Positions 21,521-32,510 of a stretch of 64,000 bases of DNA are shown here, piece after piece (within the stretch, counting starts at the first letter, position 1; the number at the start of each line of letters is the position of its first letter). The stretch comes from Elymus sibiricus. Taxonomy: Eukaryota > Streptophyta > Magnoliopsida > Poales > Poaceae. The notes beneath the pieces are model-generated. The model was not told where the DNA came from. It saw only the letters and a list, made by a program, of their open reading frames with translations, and did no database searches. Both the position numbers and the translations under genes were made by a program. The DNA is taken from positions 78,369,954 through 78,433,953 of the forward strand of contig CM077665.1 of NCBI GenBank assembly GCA_039707655.1, written 5' to 3'.

Positions 21521-24500
21521 CTACAACTTCCGGTCCGGCTCGCCGCCGGGCGGCACGCTCCTCAGCACGAGCCGCACGCCGTGCTCCGGCTCCACGGTGA
21601 GCCTGAGCACCGGCGAGTGCAGGTAGTCTGACGACAGAGCCACCTCGAACCTGAAGAGCAGGAGCGAGAGCAGCACCTTGAGCTCGGCCATGGCGAATCC
21701 CTGCCCGAGGCAGGTGCGCACACCGGCGCCGAACGGCAGGTACGAGTGCAGCTGCGGCCGCGCCGCGAACCGGTCCGGGTCGAACTCCCGCGCGTCGGAG
21801 CCCCAGAGCTCCTCGTCAAGGTGCACCGTCGACACCGGCACGTAGATGTTTACGCCCCTGGGCACGCGCACGCCGCCGAGGGTGAGCTCCCGCAGCGCCT
21901 GCCGCGACACCACCGACCCCGCCGGGTACAGCCGCAGCGTCTCCTGGATCATCATCGCCAGCTGCAAATGGACAACCGGACACGATCAATCAGAGAAGAC
22001 GCACGCACACCCAAGGCTCGATGCATGCGACATCGTGTACGTACCTGCTTCATTCTCTGGAGCGACGAGAGGTCCAGGTGCTGCCAGTCCCTCACCCGGC
22101 CGCCGGCGAGAGCCTCCCTTGCCTCGTCCCTCACCCGGCGCTGCCAGTCCGGGTGCAGCGCCAGGAGCATCATGCACCAGGCCGCCGTGACGGCCGTGCT
22201 CTCGTACCCGGCGAAGTAGATATTCTTGCAGTTATCGACCACGAAGTCCTCGGCCGCCGCGACGCCGGCCTCGGCCTGGCCGCTGCGGAGCATGGCGTTG
22301 AGCAGGTTGTTCCCGCCGTCCGCCTCGCCGCTCTCCCTCACGACGTCCAGTATGAGCCGCCGCACGCGCCGGTTGAGCCTCCAGGCCTCCCTGTTGTTCC
22401 TCGTGGGCAGGAACCTCAGCCCGGTCATCTCGGCGAGCAGGTTCGGCCTGGACACCGTCTTCTGCAGCTCCCTGATCATGGCGAAGATCCTCTTGCCCTT
22501 GACGTAGCTGCTCCCGAAGCACGCCCTGGAGATCACGTCCCCGGAGTACGTCCTGAAGTCGTCGTCGATCGTAAGCTCCAACGCGCCGCAGTCGCTCTCG
22601 GCCGCCCTGGCTTCCCACGACCGCACCAGCGCCCGCGCCGAGTCCACCATCAGATCCACCATACCCTAGGAAATGGAAGCCGATCAGATGATGCTGTATT
22701 CATTTTGCCATAAGCAGGGGTGTTATGTTATCATGCATTGCAGACCTTGACCTTGTCGGGGAAGAACTCGGGGGCGATGAGCTTCCGCTGGCGTGCCCAG
22801 GCGTCGCCGCTGGACTTGAGGATGCCGTCGCCGAAGAGTGGGTGGTGCGTGACCTTCATGTAGGAGCTCTTGCCGAGGTCGTCCGGCGAGACGGAGAGGC
22901 AGACGTCGCGGACCACGGCCGGGTCGCTGGCGTGCAGGAACACCATGTTGCCCACGGAGTAGGTGAACACCGGGCCTAGCAAAACCAAACAGCATAGCAA
23001 AAAAATCACAGACCAGATCGATTTGTTCGGCGGTGCGCGGCGGGCGACAGGACACGGCGTGTCAACGGTAGGCCGGAGCAGTACCGGGGCGCCGGGGAGG
23101 TGTTTTGGGCATCGGGACAAAGGGGAGCGGCGAAAGGTGCAAGTGCTGTACGCGGATCGCTTTCCGCAGGGCGGGAGACGAGGACAGCAGCGGCCGGGAA
23201 GCTCCTTGTCGCTGGCGGTTGCGGATGGCGGAGGATCACATTGATTGGTCGGGCGACGGCGACGGCGACGCGGCACAGCGTGCTGGCGCGTGTCGCCAAG
23301 CCGGCGACGGAGATGGATAGCCGGAAACGGTGGATTGGACCGATCGATGCACGCTGGACGGCAAGGAAATGCAGGCGAAGCTATCCACATGGCAACATGC
23401 GACGCCTTTGCTCAGCGCAACGCTCTGAAATATGCATGTGTTTTCTTTACACTTTGGCCATATATATAGGTAGGTTGGCTGGTTTTTAAATTTGGAAATG
23501 TGCACACGTAATTGCTGGAGTATACAGTATGTGCGTAAATTACACTGGAGTGTGAAATTTACACCACTACAGTATATGCTTATTATTTGCACTTTAAAAA
23601 GTGCAATTTCAGTGTAAAATTGTGTGCAAGTTTTTCTAAAATATTTTCAAATTTTCTTTCTTCTTGAATGGTAATACCAGTGATACTAATTCATTTTTCC
23701 TAGAAAATTTTATTATTTTAACTTTATATTAGCTTTATTTCATTTTCTTCCTTCTTTAAGGGTAAAATATCAATGTCCATAACTCATTCCATTTTAGAAA
23801 CTATTTTTTTTGCAAAAATTTCACTATTATACTCTTATTCTTGCATATATTATTAAAAAGCGCAATTTCTATGCAAATTTTGTGAAAATTTATCATTATT
23901 GTTATGTTTTGGTTTTCTTCTTCTTAAAAGTTAATACCAATGCCACTACTTTATTCTTTCATAGAAAATCTTATTATTTAATATTTTGTTTACTTTGATT
24001 TTCTTTCACGTAGAAAATTATGCTTATTATAGGCATCGTCATATTCATGTGATAATTAGTTAAACTCTAGTTTCATATATATACACATATCTCATACCGA
24101 ATGAAGTTCCATTACATCGCTCGATCAAAACCTACACATGGAAAATATATCCATGAACTCCAACACTTGTGTGTAGTTTCTGAGATATGCTCAACGACTA
24201 TAATATTGTAGCCAGCTAGCTTGCGTTGTGAGGCGAGGAAGATGTACGTCCAAAGCATGCACCACTTAGGCTGATCGCCGCCAGCAAATACATAGAAGCG
24301 CCCTCTTATCAAAGAAATAAAAGGAGTATCCGACCAAAATTCTAAATTCATTGTTTCTTAAAAAAATCATTTTATTGTTCAATATCGGTTTTTGTTTTGT
24401 TTGTGCATAGGAAACAGTGCTCATCTAAAAAATTGGTGCATGCCTCGATTTTGATTCCGAGAAAAAAAATGACTTACCAAAATTGATGCAAGTGGATTTT

Positions 24501-26384
24501 GATTCTAAACAAATTAACTTACCCAAATTGTTTTTCCAGGCAGCTTGTACCAGCCTGTTCTTTTTTTTAATATGTAAGAGCATCTACATCCGGACTTAGC
24601 AAATATGACCCCCTAAACGCCATCGGACGCGCCTAGTCAGTGACCGGGCGTGTCCCTTATTTGTCCGTCCTCGCAGCCACACTCCTCATCTTCTTCCTCA
24701 TATGTTCAGTCACTTGCACGTGTTTGGTGGAGAGGAAAAGAGAGAGAAAGAAAAGAATGAATAAAGAAAAAAAGGTGGTCCGGGGTGGGGTCGCGTCCTA
24801 CATGGCAGACTGACCGGCGTGCCCGGGCGCGTCCGCGAGCCCTCATATCCTCCCTATATTTGAGATGGATATGAGGATTCGCGGACAGCACGGACATATA
24901 GGAATGATATGAGGGGTCCGGTTGGGTCACTTTTTCTTTCTCTCTCCTGTCCGGTCACTGAACGTGCGCGTCCGCGGGCGTATGAGAGGTCGTTTAAGGC
25001 GCCCGGTTGTAGATGCTCTAAAAGCCGGGTCAATGATGGATCAAACTTTATAATCTAGAAAAAAAAACGTATGGGTTTCCTGAGCATCACTTCTTTTTTT
25101 TCGTGGACATGAGCATCGCTCACTTTATTTGTTTACACAAAAACATGACAGGCAAAGGAAAGAGGGAAATGGAAAGAAAGATGGCGTGATTATCAGTCAT
25201 GGTATATGTGTGCGCGTTAGGTAATGGTATGGTACTGAACTTCAACTGTTGCTTTCCATCCTCATGGAGCGAATTGCTATACCTAAGCTACAACAGACAT
25301 CGCCCCTACGAACCTCAATTATTGTTTCTTCTCTGGAACGTATTGCTATTTCTGCGCAGGCTGAAAGCGCACGCAACACCCAATTGCACACATAATTTTT
25401 GTTGCGATTCGTCTCCACTATTATTGCCTTTATAGCTAGCTAGCTACTGTGGTGGCTAATTAACAAAGCACCAAGCATATATTGTGTGATCGATTGATGC
25501 CCATCCATCAAATGGAGATGATACGTACTACATACTCCGCATGCATTTTTCTTCTTCGATTAGAGATATGACATATGCTACCGCTGCATGCTAAAGTACT
25601 GCCTCTGTAACTTAATATAAGGTCTTTTTTGACACTGTTATGAACCCTAAAAACGTCTTATGAAAAGTTACGGAAGGATTTTTTTTCCTTTTTTTCTTGA
25701 TGCAACTACAACGTCTAAGATGGAACGGAAGGTCTATGCAAGGATCCGTTCGTCACGTGCTATAGCTAGCCGCCTACAGTCATTTGTCTACATTTTTGCG
25801 TCGGTTTGCACTGCACTTGGAAAGATGCTACCAAATCAACAAGGGATTATGTATCCACTCACGCAGAAAAAAGAAATCAAAAGAAGAAGAAGAAAAGGCT
25901 GGCCACACATGCATCGGTGCAGTGGATACCTAACCCTCGTACTGTTCGATCGAATCAATCTTGCGATCAGCAACCAACAAGGTAGGAACTAATCGTAATC
26001 CATGGCTGCACGTATGTACGAGATCAATGGAGAGATCGAGAGAGAGAGGACACATCTTTGCACCACGCACGCACGCACGCACGTACCGTACTCGTTCCTC
26101 CACTTCTCGTAGAAGGGAAACACGGCGGAGCGGTAGTCGTGCACGACGTCGCCACCACCGCCGCCACCCCGGGACGACGGCGTCCGTTTGGCGGCGTCGG
26201 CGGCCCGCCTCATGTCGGCGAGGTTGCCGTAGGGGAAGGACGGCGGCGGCCCGCGGACCCCCTGCCTCCTCAGCGCGCGGCGGACCCTCTCCGGCGCCAG
26301 CCAGAGGATGCGGTAGAGGTAGAGCGCCAGGGCGCACGCCCCCATGCAGCACAGGCTCGCCGCCACCCCTGCCGCCGTCGCCAT
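21521..26384 (-). CDS. CYP714: cytochrome P450, CYP714 family (gibberellin-modifying type), intact
   Basis: Four exons (26384-26087, 22975-22746, 22665-22045, 21961-21521) with GT-AG introns join in frame to 529 aa, the usual length. Exon 1 encodes an N-terminal membrane anchor (about residues 5-28). The I-helix motif AGYEST is at 328-333, ExxR at 390-393, a PERF-like FDPDRF at 443-448, and the haem loop FGAGVRTCLG at 460-469 with the Cys at 467. The junctions EYG/PVFTY, DKVK/GMVDL and RMKQ/LAMM match the CYP714 layout. Rice relatives (CYP714B1/B2, CYP714D1/EUI) oxidise gibberellins at C13 or the 16,17 bond in the endoplasmic reticulum, so a role in gibberellin deactivation or 13-hydroxylation is inferred. 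The closest subfamily looks like B, which is not certain. Intron 1 is 3.1 kb and carries MITEs. Confidence 0.92.
23640..24010. repeat. degenerate AT-rich repeats in P450 intron 1
   Basis: A motif of about 65 bases of the form TTCTTCTT-A-GGTAAT-CCA-TGCCACTA-TTCATT is seen three times, near 23655, 23745 and 23910. A related copy lies at 11130-11210, outside the gene. It is an old dispersed or tandem repeat of unknown class. Confidence 0.5.
24578..25018. mobile_element. PIF/Harbinger-type MITE (441 bp) in P450 intron 1
   Basis: The terminal inverted repeats read GAGCATCTACATCCGG at the left and CCGGTTGTAGATGCTC at the right. TAA is duplicated at 24575-24577 and 25019-25021. The TIR and the 3-bp target fit Harbinger MITEs. 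A related, larger element lies at 49047-50030. Confidence 0.85.
25599..25678. mobile_element. degenerate Stowaway (Tc1/Mariner) MITE in P450 intron 1
   Basis: The ends CTGCCTCTGTAACTTAATATAAGG and the inverse of CATAAGACG...GTTACGGAAGG are mutated forms of the Triticeae Stowaway terminus CTCCCTCCGTAAC. A TA precedes the left end at 25597-25598. Confidence 0.55.
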
Positions 26385-26581
26385 CCCCGTCCTCCCCCTC
26401 TAGCAAAGCTCCCTCTCTCTGTGTGTGCCGTGATGAACGTGTGCGCGGGAGGGAGGGAATGGGAATCGTCGGGAAGAAGAAGATATGATTGTATACGCCG
26501 GTGCGCGCGGTGGCAGCTAGAGTCCAAGCCCCACCTTTGATCCGGGGGAGGGGCACACGGCCATCCCGTCCCATCCCATAC

Positions 26582-26588
26582 ATATATA
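26582..26588 (-). promoter_or_regulatory. putative TATA box of the P450 gene
   Basis: The minus strand reads TATATAT here, about 195 bp upstream of the ATG at 26384. It is the only TATA-like element between the P450 start codon and the stop codon of the upstream phosphatase gene (26651), so it decides where the P450 promoter must lie unless transcription starts inside the neighbour. Confidence 0.5.
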
Positions 26589-26650
26589 GCGGTGCGGCGC
26601 CGGTCGCCGTCACGTTATTTACATGTTACTACATTGTTGGGCCGGTCTAG

Positions 26651-29600
26651 CTAGGGGACGAAGTACATGGGGTTGGGCACTTTGAAGACGCGGTCGCCGG
26701 CGCAGTCACCCTGCAGGTCGCTCCACTGGTCGCCGACGTTGCCGCGGATACGGTACCCCTCCTCCGCCAGCCGCCGGCGCGCCGCCGACTTGAACACCAC
26801 CGAGCTCTGCCCCCGGTACCCGGCGCTCCTGCATGCACGCGCACACACACACACCGCCATCAATCGGCTTAATTACATCAGTGACAAAACACACGGTGCC
26901 AATCAGTCCGTACGTGCATGGGGACATCAGAATTCGATCAGGGCGGCAAGTAGAGGGTTGTCGCGGCGAATATGGCCTTTCCTAACTGGTTGCGCGCGTA
27001 ACCTGTATCGTCGCCGTCGCTGCACCATGTGAATCAGTGCGCCCAGGCCCACACTGGGTCCCAACCCTTCTCTTTCCCATGTCTCTGCTAGATTCTCTAT
27101 GGCCCACTGTTTGCATGTCTGACGCTAATACAGCTAGTAGAAGCTGCATGTGCCTATGCTATTAACTCTTTAAAACAAAACTGCACTACAAACAAATATA
27201 ACACCATATCTTTCAATTGCTTTTGTGAAAAATTTAATTCGTTTATTTATTTGACCTTTTCATGATGAGCTCTTCGAAACAAGCCCAATATCAACATATT
27301 TAAATTTAGAGATGGGAATAACTATATATCAATCACATGACAAAGAAGAACAGTTTATTGAATTACACCAGAAAGTTCTTCAGAATTTTCATACAAAGTG
27401 CGAGCTAGGTAAATGTAAAGTTCATTGTTTTCCCATAAAGTTTGCTGATTATAACAGTAAAGTTCATTGGATTTTTCCATAAAGCTCGCTGATTATATCA
27501 GTAAAGTTCATTGGATTTTGCCACAAACTTCGGTACATCCATGTGTTTTCTTTGGAACTATCAAGTAGTTAATTAACAACAATTTATTTCACACTATTAT
27601 TTAAGAATAATTAACCACAGTTCGGCCCATTTAATTAAGAACGGTTGAAATAATCCATTAACCTTTTATTAATGACGCCTGATCAAGTAGTCCCTACGAG
27701 AGAGATTCCCTGTCCTAGACAGTGTGGGGCCAGTCTATACTCAAATCGTGCATGGCAGCATGCAGTTGATGTGATGTGCATGGAAGATGAGTGGAGGAGA
27801 TATGCGTTGTGCGCGTAGCCAGTTAGAATAAATCCATGTCCTCTTGTCGCGGTTCAGGAGCTTCACGTCACCACGCTGTCAGAGGATTCAGTGGAACGAC
27901 TATGTTGGAAGTTAGTTGATTCTGGTAGCTGCTGGAAGAATGTATCCTCCTGATTTCTGTGTGTTTGTGCGCTGCTGTCACTTCCACGTGAATTTCTCGT
28001 ACAGTAGTACGACGTACGAAGTCCACCGTGGCCATGAGAGCAAGAAGCCAACAGCACGGTCGGGGTCAGTACGTACGTTCATGTGACATGCGACCGAACG
28101 TGCCTTAAGATGGCGCAACTTGTAATATTTTTTTTTTGAGAAACGTGCAACTTGTAAGTAACTCGTTTTTTTTTTATTACTATCAAAACGGTCCGTGCGT
28201 TGCAACGGGAGAAAAAAATTCATAATTTTCAATGGCCATGAACACATTTTGTTGCATCACCGAGATACACCATCCCTTTTAATTTCGCGAAATCATGAAC
28301 ATTTTTTTAAACTCGTGAACATATTTAAAAGCGCGAACAATTTTCAAATTCGTGAACACTTATGAATTCATGACCATTTTATAAAATCAAGAATATTTTT
28401 TGAATTCATGAACATTTAATACTATTTTCAAACATTGTTTTAAATTGTGAAAAAGTTAGAAAATTTTATTTAATCGGCGAACATTTCTATAATTGACGAA
28501 CATTTTTTTGGAAATTGATGGAACATTTTTTTTTATTTCTAGAATATTTTTTCAATTTAACAAACATTTTGTGACATGTATCATCATTTTTTGAATGAAT
28601 AAACTATTTTGTAAGTCACGAACAGTTTTTGAATTTTTAGTATATTTTTCCATTGATGAACATTTTTTGAATTTGCAAAATTTTATTCAATTTCATTAAC
28701 ATTTTTCTAATACACAATATTTTTTAAAAAGTCATGAAAATTTATTATTTTATGAACATTTGTTTTCAATGTTGAAACTTTTTTCAAATAAGCAAACATT
28801 TTGTTTTACAAAATCGCGAACTTCGTTTGAATGCACAAAACTTTTATGATTTATTAAACATTTTATATCAATTTATTTGTTTTTTCATTTTGGGAATATT
28901 TTTTAATTCTTAAATAAATTATTTAAGATAAAAGACTGAAAATAAAAAAGAAAAAATTAGAAACATGCCGCCTGGATATGGGCCGGCCCACGCGCGCTGC
29001 GTCTTTTCCCAGAGCCCAGAGCACAGTATAGGAGGTTCCTACTGCATGGGCCGGCCCAGACAAGGATTACCCTGTGTGAAACGTTTTTTTATTACTTACA
29101 GACGGCATTGATGGATAATTCTTGCAAACTTCAAGAGTATTTTTGGATGATGGACGACCAGAAACAGTCCGTGATTTATTATTAGGTACAGAGGTACAGA
29201 TTGTATGCATATGTTAGGTTAACTTGGGTGCAGATGGATACAAATTGTGACTGAAACCGGTAAAAGATATATACAGTGTTCTTTCTTTAGTAAAAAAAGA
29301 AGATATATACAGTGTTCTGTTCCAGGAAAAAATACTACTCCGTGTTTTCTGTTCCGTGTATATGGGCTGTGCGTAGTTGATCAGCCTTTTTTTTTTTTTG
29401 CAGAGACCCATTTGATCAGTCTAGACCTAGTCGTACGTACGTAACTCGGGTCGTTCCCCTCAGAAAAAAGAAAACGTAACTCGGGTCGTATCGTACCTCA
29501 AGATGAGCCGGTCGTAGCCAGCGAACCCAGCGGCGGCGAGGTTGGCGGCAGTGGACGCGCCGAGAGCCTCCTCGTCTCTCCCGGAGAGAAGAAAAACCCT

Positions 29601-30189
29601 GAAGCCTCCGCCTTTGAGCACCCAGAACAGCCTCACCATCGCCGGAATCCCCGGGCACGCCGCTCTGCTCGCCCACGCCTTGAACGCCGCCGGATCGTAC
29701 GCCCTGCATGCATGCATGCCAGATCAAACGGCACGGCACAACAAATCACGTACATGCATGTGTATATATACGTGTGTACGGTGCGGTGCGGCCGGACATG
29801 TCACGTACGTACCCGAACTGCTTGGCCTGGTAGTAGGGCAGGTTGGAGAGGCAGGTGTCGTCGACGTCGAGGACCCACGCGTCGAGGCCGTCGCCGGCGG
29901 CGGGGGCCTGGCTGGCGTAGGCGGCGATCTGGTCCGCCGCGCTGCCCACGTCCCGGCCGTACTGGCCCCAGGACATGTAGGCCCAGACGTACCCGACGCA
30001 CGGCGCCGGCACCGCGCGCCAGAACTTGGCGTTGTTCGCCTCCACCATCACCCGCCAGCTCAGGCAGCCGCCGGGGTCGTCCCCGCCCGGCGGCCAGAAC
30101 CACGGCGCCCCGCCGGCCACCTGGAACACGGTGACTAACCCGACGACGAGGACCACCAGCCACCGCCGCCGCAGATCGAGAGCGGCCAT
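26651..30189 (-). CDS. HAD-superfamily acid phosphatase / vegetative-storage-protein-like, intact
   Basis: Three exons (30189-29813, 29703-29497, 26828-26651) join in frame to 253 aa, the usual length of plant acid phosphatase 1 / VSP-like proteins (HAD class IIIB). A hydrophobic signal peptide covers about residues 10-27, so secretion or vacuolar targeting is likely. The nucleophile motif DVDDT is at 108-112, motif II Ser 166 (LLSGRDEE), motif III Lys 208 and motif IV GDQWSDL with D228 and D232. All catalytic positions are present, so it should hydrolyse phosphate monoesters, unlike VSPs that lost the nucleophile Asp. An in-frame upstream ATG at 30222 is possible, but the start at 30189 puts the signal peptide at the N-terminus. 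Intron 2 (2.67 kb) is swollen by AT-rich repeats. Confidence 0.92.
26829..29496 (-). other. intron 2 of the phosphatase gene (2.67 kb)
   Basis: The intron starts GTACGATACG and ends GTGCATGCAG on the minus strand. It holds near-repeats around GTAAAGTTCATTG (27415-27515) and an AT-rich block (28150-28960). I find no exon-like sequence in it. Confidence 0.75.
28150..28960. repeat. AT-rich quasi-tandem repeats in phosphatase intron 2
   Basis: Variants of TGAACATTTTTTGAATT recur every 25-35 bases. The left edge carries GGTCCGTGCGTTGCAACGGG, a terminal sequence I associate with grass DNA transposons. The block is probably one old element, class uncertain. Similar AT-rich sequence lies at 40830-42890. 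Confidence 0.5.
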
Positions 30190-30266
30190 TGCTGGTAGTT
30201 CGGGGGTGTGTGCGCGCGTCAAGGAAAGCAGCGGCTAGCCGGTCGACCTCGCCGTTTTGTCAATGA

Positions 30267-30292
30267 GCGTGCGTGCGTGCACGCACGCACGC
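30267..30292. promoter_or_regulatory. 26-bp perfect palindrome upstream of the phosphatase gene
   Basis: An alternating GCGT/ACGC tract, perfectly self-complementary and centred at 30279/30280, lies 78-103 bp upstream of the start codon at 30189. It may be a cruciform-prone promoter site or simply a microsatellite. Nothing else identifies a core promoter here. Confidence 0.6.
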
Positions 30293-30981
30293 ACATGGGA
30301 TGATTATTCCGTGCGTGCAATGCCACCTTTAATTTGCTTTTGGTGGACAATGCCCGGTGGGAAAGACAGCCGCGGTGGGCTAAAGCGCGGTCACCGCGAC
30401 GAATTAGCGGGGAGATACGCCGGTGCCTTTGGATCGGGTGCAGTGAATCCACCTCAGCGCCATTCGCACGCACCGCCGCCGCTCCGGCCGCGCAACACGT
30501 GGACCCAATCCAATCCCCCCGCTGCTCTTTTCTGCGAGACCGCGGGCAATCAAGTTGACAATTGGGACGAGAAACGAAAGAAATTAAACCTCGGTGCTGC
30601 AAGGCGGTACTCCAAACATTGAGCCGGCGAAAGCATCTAGTTTATGCATGCACGATCTCTTTTACTTGTGCGCTGCTGGTGCACTTCCGTGGTTAATTTT
30701 TTTGAATGGGCGCCACTTTTGTGGTTCATGCATGCACCGATGCACGTAAACGTATGTGTGATCCACGTAAGCACACGAGGACAACGGACTTGAGGATATT
30801 GTCTGATCTTGGCTGCGCCGGCGGGCACAGGCGGGAAATGTTTGTCTGCGCACGAGTCAAGACGTGCCGGAGTTTACGGAGAGGCGAGAAGATCGTCGGC
30901 GTTCCACCAGCTAGCTCCGCACGGGGAAGAAGAAAGATTTTTTTTTTTTTTAGGATTTTTTTTTTGAGGACTGGGAAGAAG
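30293..30981. other. upstream region of the phosphatase gene
   Basis: No coding region is seen. Presumed promoter sequence of the minus-strand phosphatase gene, ending at the left AGAAG target duplication (30977-30981) of the next element. Confidence 0.5.
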
Positions 30982-31149
30982 TGTTGAGTATATTGATTAT
31001 TAGGAAAGATAGGATAGCGTAGGATATTATTCTACCTTGTCTTGTACTCCAAGTTGATCATGTACTCCTATATATATGCCCACGAGGCTCAAGCAATACA
31101 TCAACCATCCAACAACTATTCCACCAAATCTCTCTCTTCCCTTTTAACA
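30982..31149 (+). repeat. 5' LTR (168 bp) of the non-autonomous element
   Basis: It begins TGTTGAGTATATTG and ends CCCTTTTAACA. TATATATG near 31070-31077 is a likely TATA box. The next bases, TGGTATC, start the primer binding site. Confidence 0.93.
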
Positions 31150-31344
31150 TGGTATCTGCCGCAAGTTTCTAGACCTAGCCACCACCCACCGCTTCCGCAT
31201 TGCGCGCCGCCCCCGGGGCGGTCAGCCTCCATGACCGCCGTCGGGGGCCGCGCCGCCCGTACCTAGGGTTCGTCCGCCGGTCGTGTTGACCGGCTGCCCT
31301 AGAGAGTCTTTTTCCCGATCTCTTGATCCGGGTTTTTCTCTCTT

Positions 31345-31665
31345 CCGATTCAACCATCTCTTTCTCAACTCAGCAACTTGAACTATTAATCTTATATTTA
31401 GGATACCAAGAAAGCACATCATATTATAATATATATCAATACCCTCTAATATATATCAATATTCCCCTTCTTTTTTCTATGCAAAACAAATTCTATACAA
31501 AAAAAAAGATATAGTAAGTGATTCCATAAATCTACGCAGTTGTCCAAGAATTCACTAACGATTTCTTATATAGAGAGAACGGCCCTCACAAATTGAAAAT
31601 ACTAATTTGTTAAGAATCAATCGAATTGAATCGCATTGATCGGGCGTTTTTCTTTTTGGTTTTTC
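31345..31665. other. AT-rich island inside the GC-rich non-autonomous element
   Basis: This stretch differs sharply in base composition from both sides, which are GC-rich. Its texture, with mixed-sequence AT-rich blocks and ATATATCAATA repeated twice, looks unlike the element and could be captured organelle or intergenic DNA. I could not identify a source. Confidence 0.45.
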
Positions 31666-31925
31666 CGATCTAAGATCGGTTTGCGTCGCCCGCCGCCGCC
31701 GTCGACCCCGCGCCTCTACTCCGACACCGGCGCGACCAGCCGGCCTCTACATCGACCCGGCGGCCTCGCGCGCCGCGACAGCCCGTCACGGCCGTCGTCC
31801 GCGCACCTGCCCGCCCGTCGCTCTACGCCGGCCGTCGCCGCCCCGCGCCGAACAAGACGCCTGCATCATCCACCTACCGTCTCCGTCGTCACTCGCCGGC
31901 CGCCTCAGGATCATCGGCTGCCTTA

Positions 31926-32310
31926 GGCCTGCCGGTTGCCAACCTTCTCACCGGCTGCACTGGGACTGCCGGCTGCCGGGCCTGCCGGCTGCCTTAGGCT
32001 TGCCGGTTGCCGGCTGCCTTAGGCTTGCCGGTTGCCGGCTGCCTCGGGTCGCTGGTTGCCGGGCTTGCCGGGCCTGCCGGCTGCCTCGGGTCGCTGGCTG
32101 CCTCGGGTCGCCGGGCCTGCCGGCTGCCTCGGGTCGCCGGTTGCCGGGCTTGCCGGGCCTGCCGGTTTGCCGGGCCTGCCGGTTTGCCGGGCGCGCGTGC
32201 CGGGCCTGCCGGCTGCCTCGCCGGCTGCCTTAGGCTTGCCGGGCCTGCCGGCTGCCTCGGGTCGCCGGTTGCCGGGCTTGCCGGGCCTGCCGGCTGCCTC
32301 GGGCTCACTG
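31926..32310 (+). repeat. GC-rich minisatellite in the non-autonomous element
   Basis: Units of about 21 and 42 bp built from GCCGGGCCTGCCGGCTGCC and TCGGGTCGCCGGTTGCC repeat many times. Reading frames through it give Leu-Pro-Gly-rich repeats on one strand and Arg-Gln-Pro-rich ones on the other. These are not credible proteins. Confidence 0.85.
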
Positions 32311-32510
32311 GCCCTTCGCCAGCCTCCTCCGGCACGCCGCTCCCCGCCGGCCGCCGTCGCCTTGGTCTGCTCGACCACCCCACTTCACAGTCCACGACGC
32401 CGTCATCATCACCGAGCAGCGCCCCCGACCTCGTGTGCGATCGGATTGATCACCTGCTCGCCGCGATCGACTCCATCCGCGCCATGCGACTGACCTGATC
32501 AGTCGGTTGC

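Larger units (their letters stand above)
22976..26086 (-). other. intron 1 of the P450 gene (3.1 kb)
   Basis: The intron starts GTACGTGCGTGCG and ends GTTTTGCTAG. It contains a GC-rich block (23010-23400), degenerate AT-rich tandem blocks (23640-24010), a Harbinger-type MITE (24578-25018) and a degenerate Stowaway-like MITE (25599-25678). No exon-like sequence is left over. Confidence 0.8.

Noticed and set aside
22021..22713. A 230-codon plus-strand frame across the P450 exon 3
   Set aside because: It is an antisense shadow of the GC-rich P450 exon; the minus strand carries all P450 motifs.
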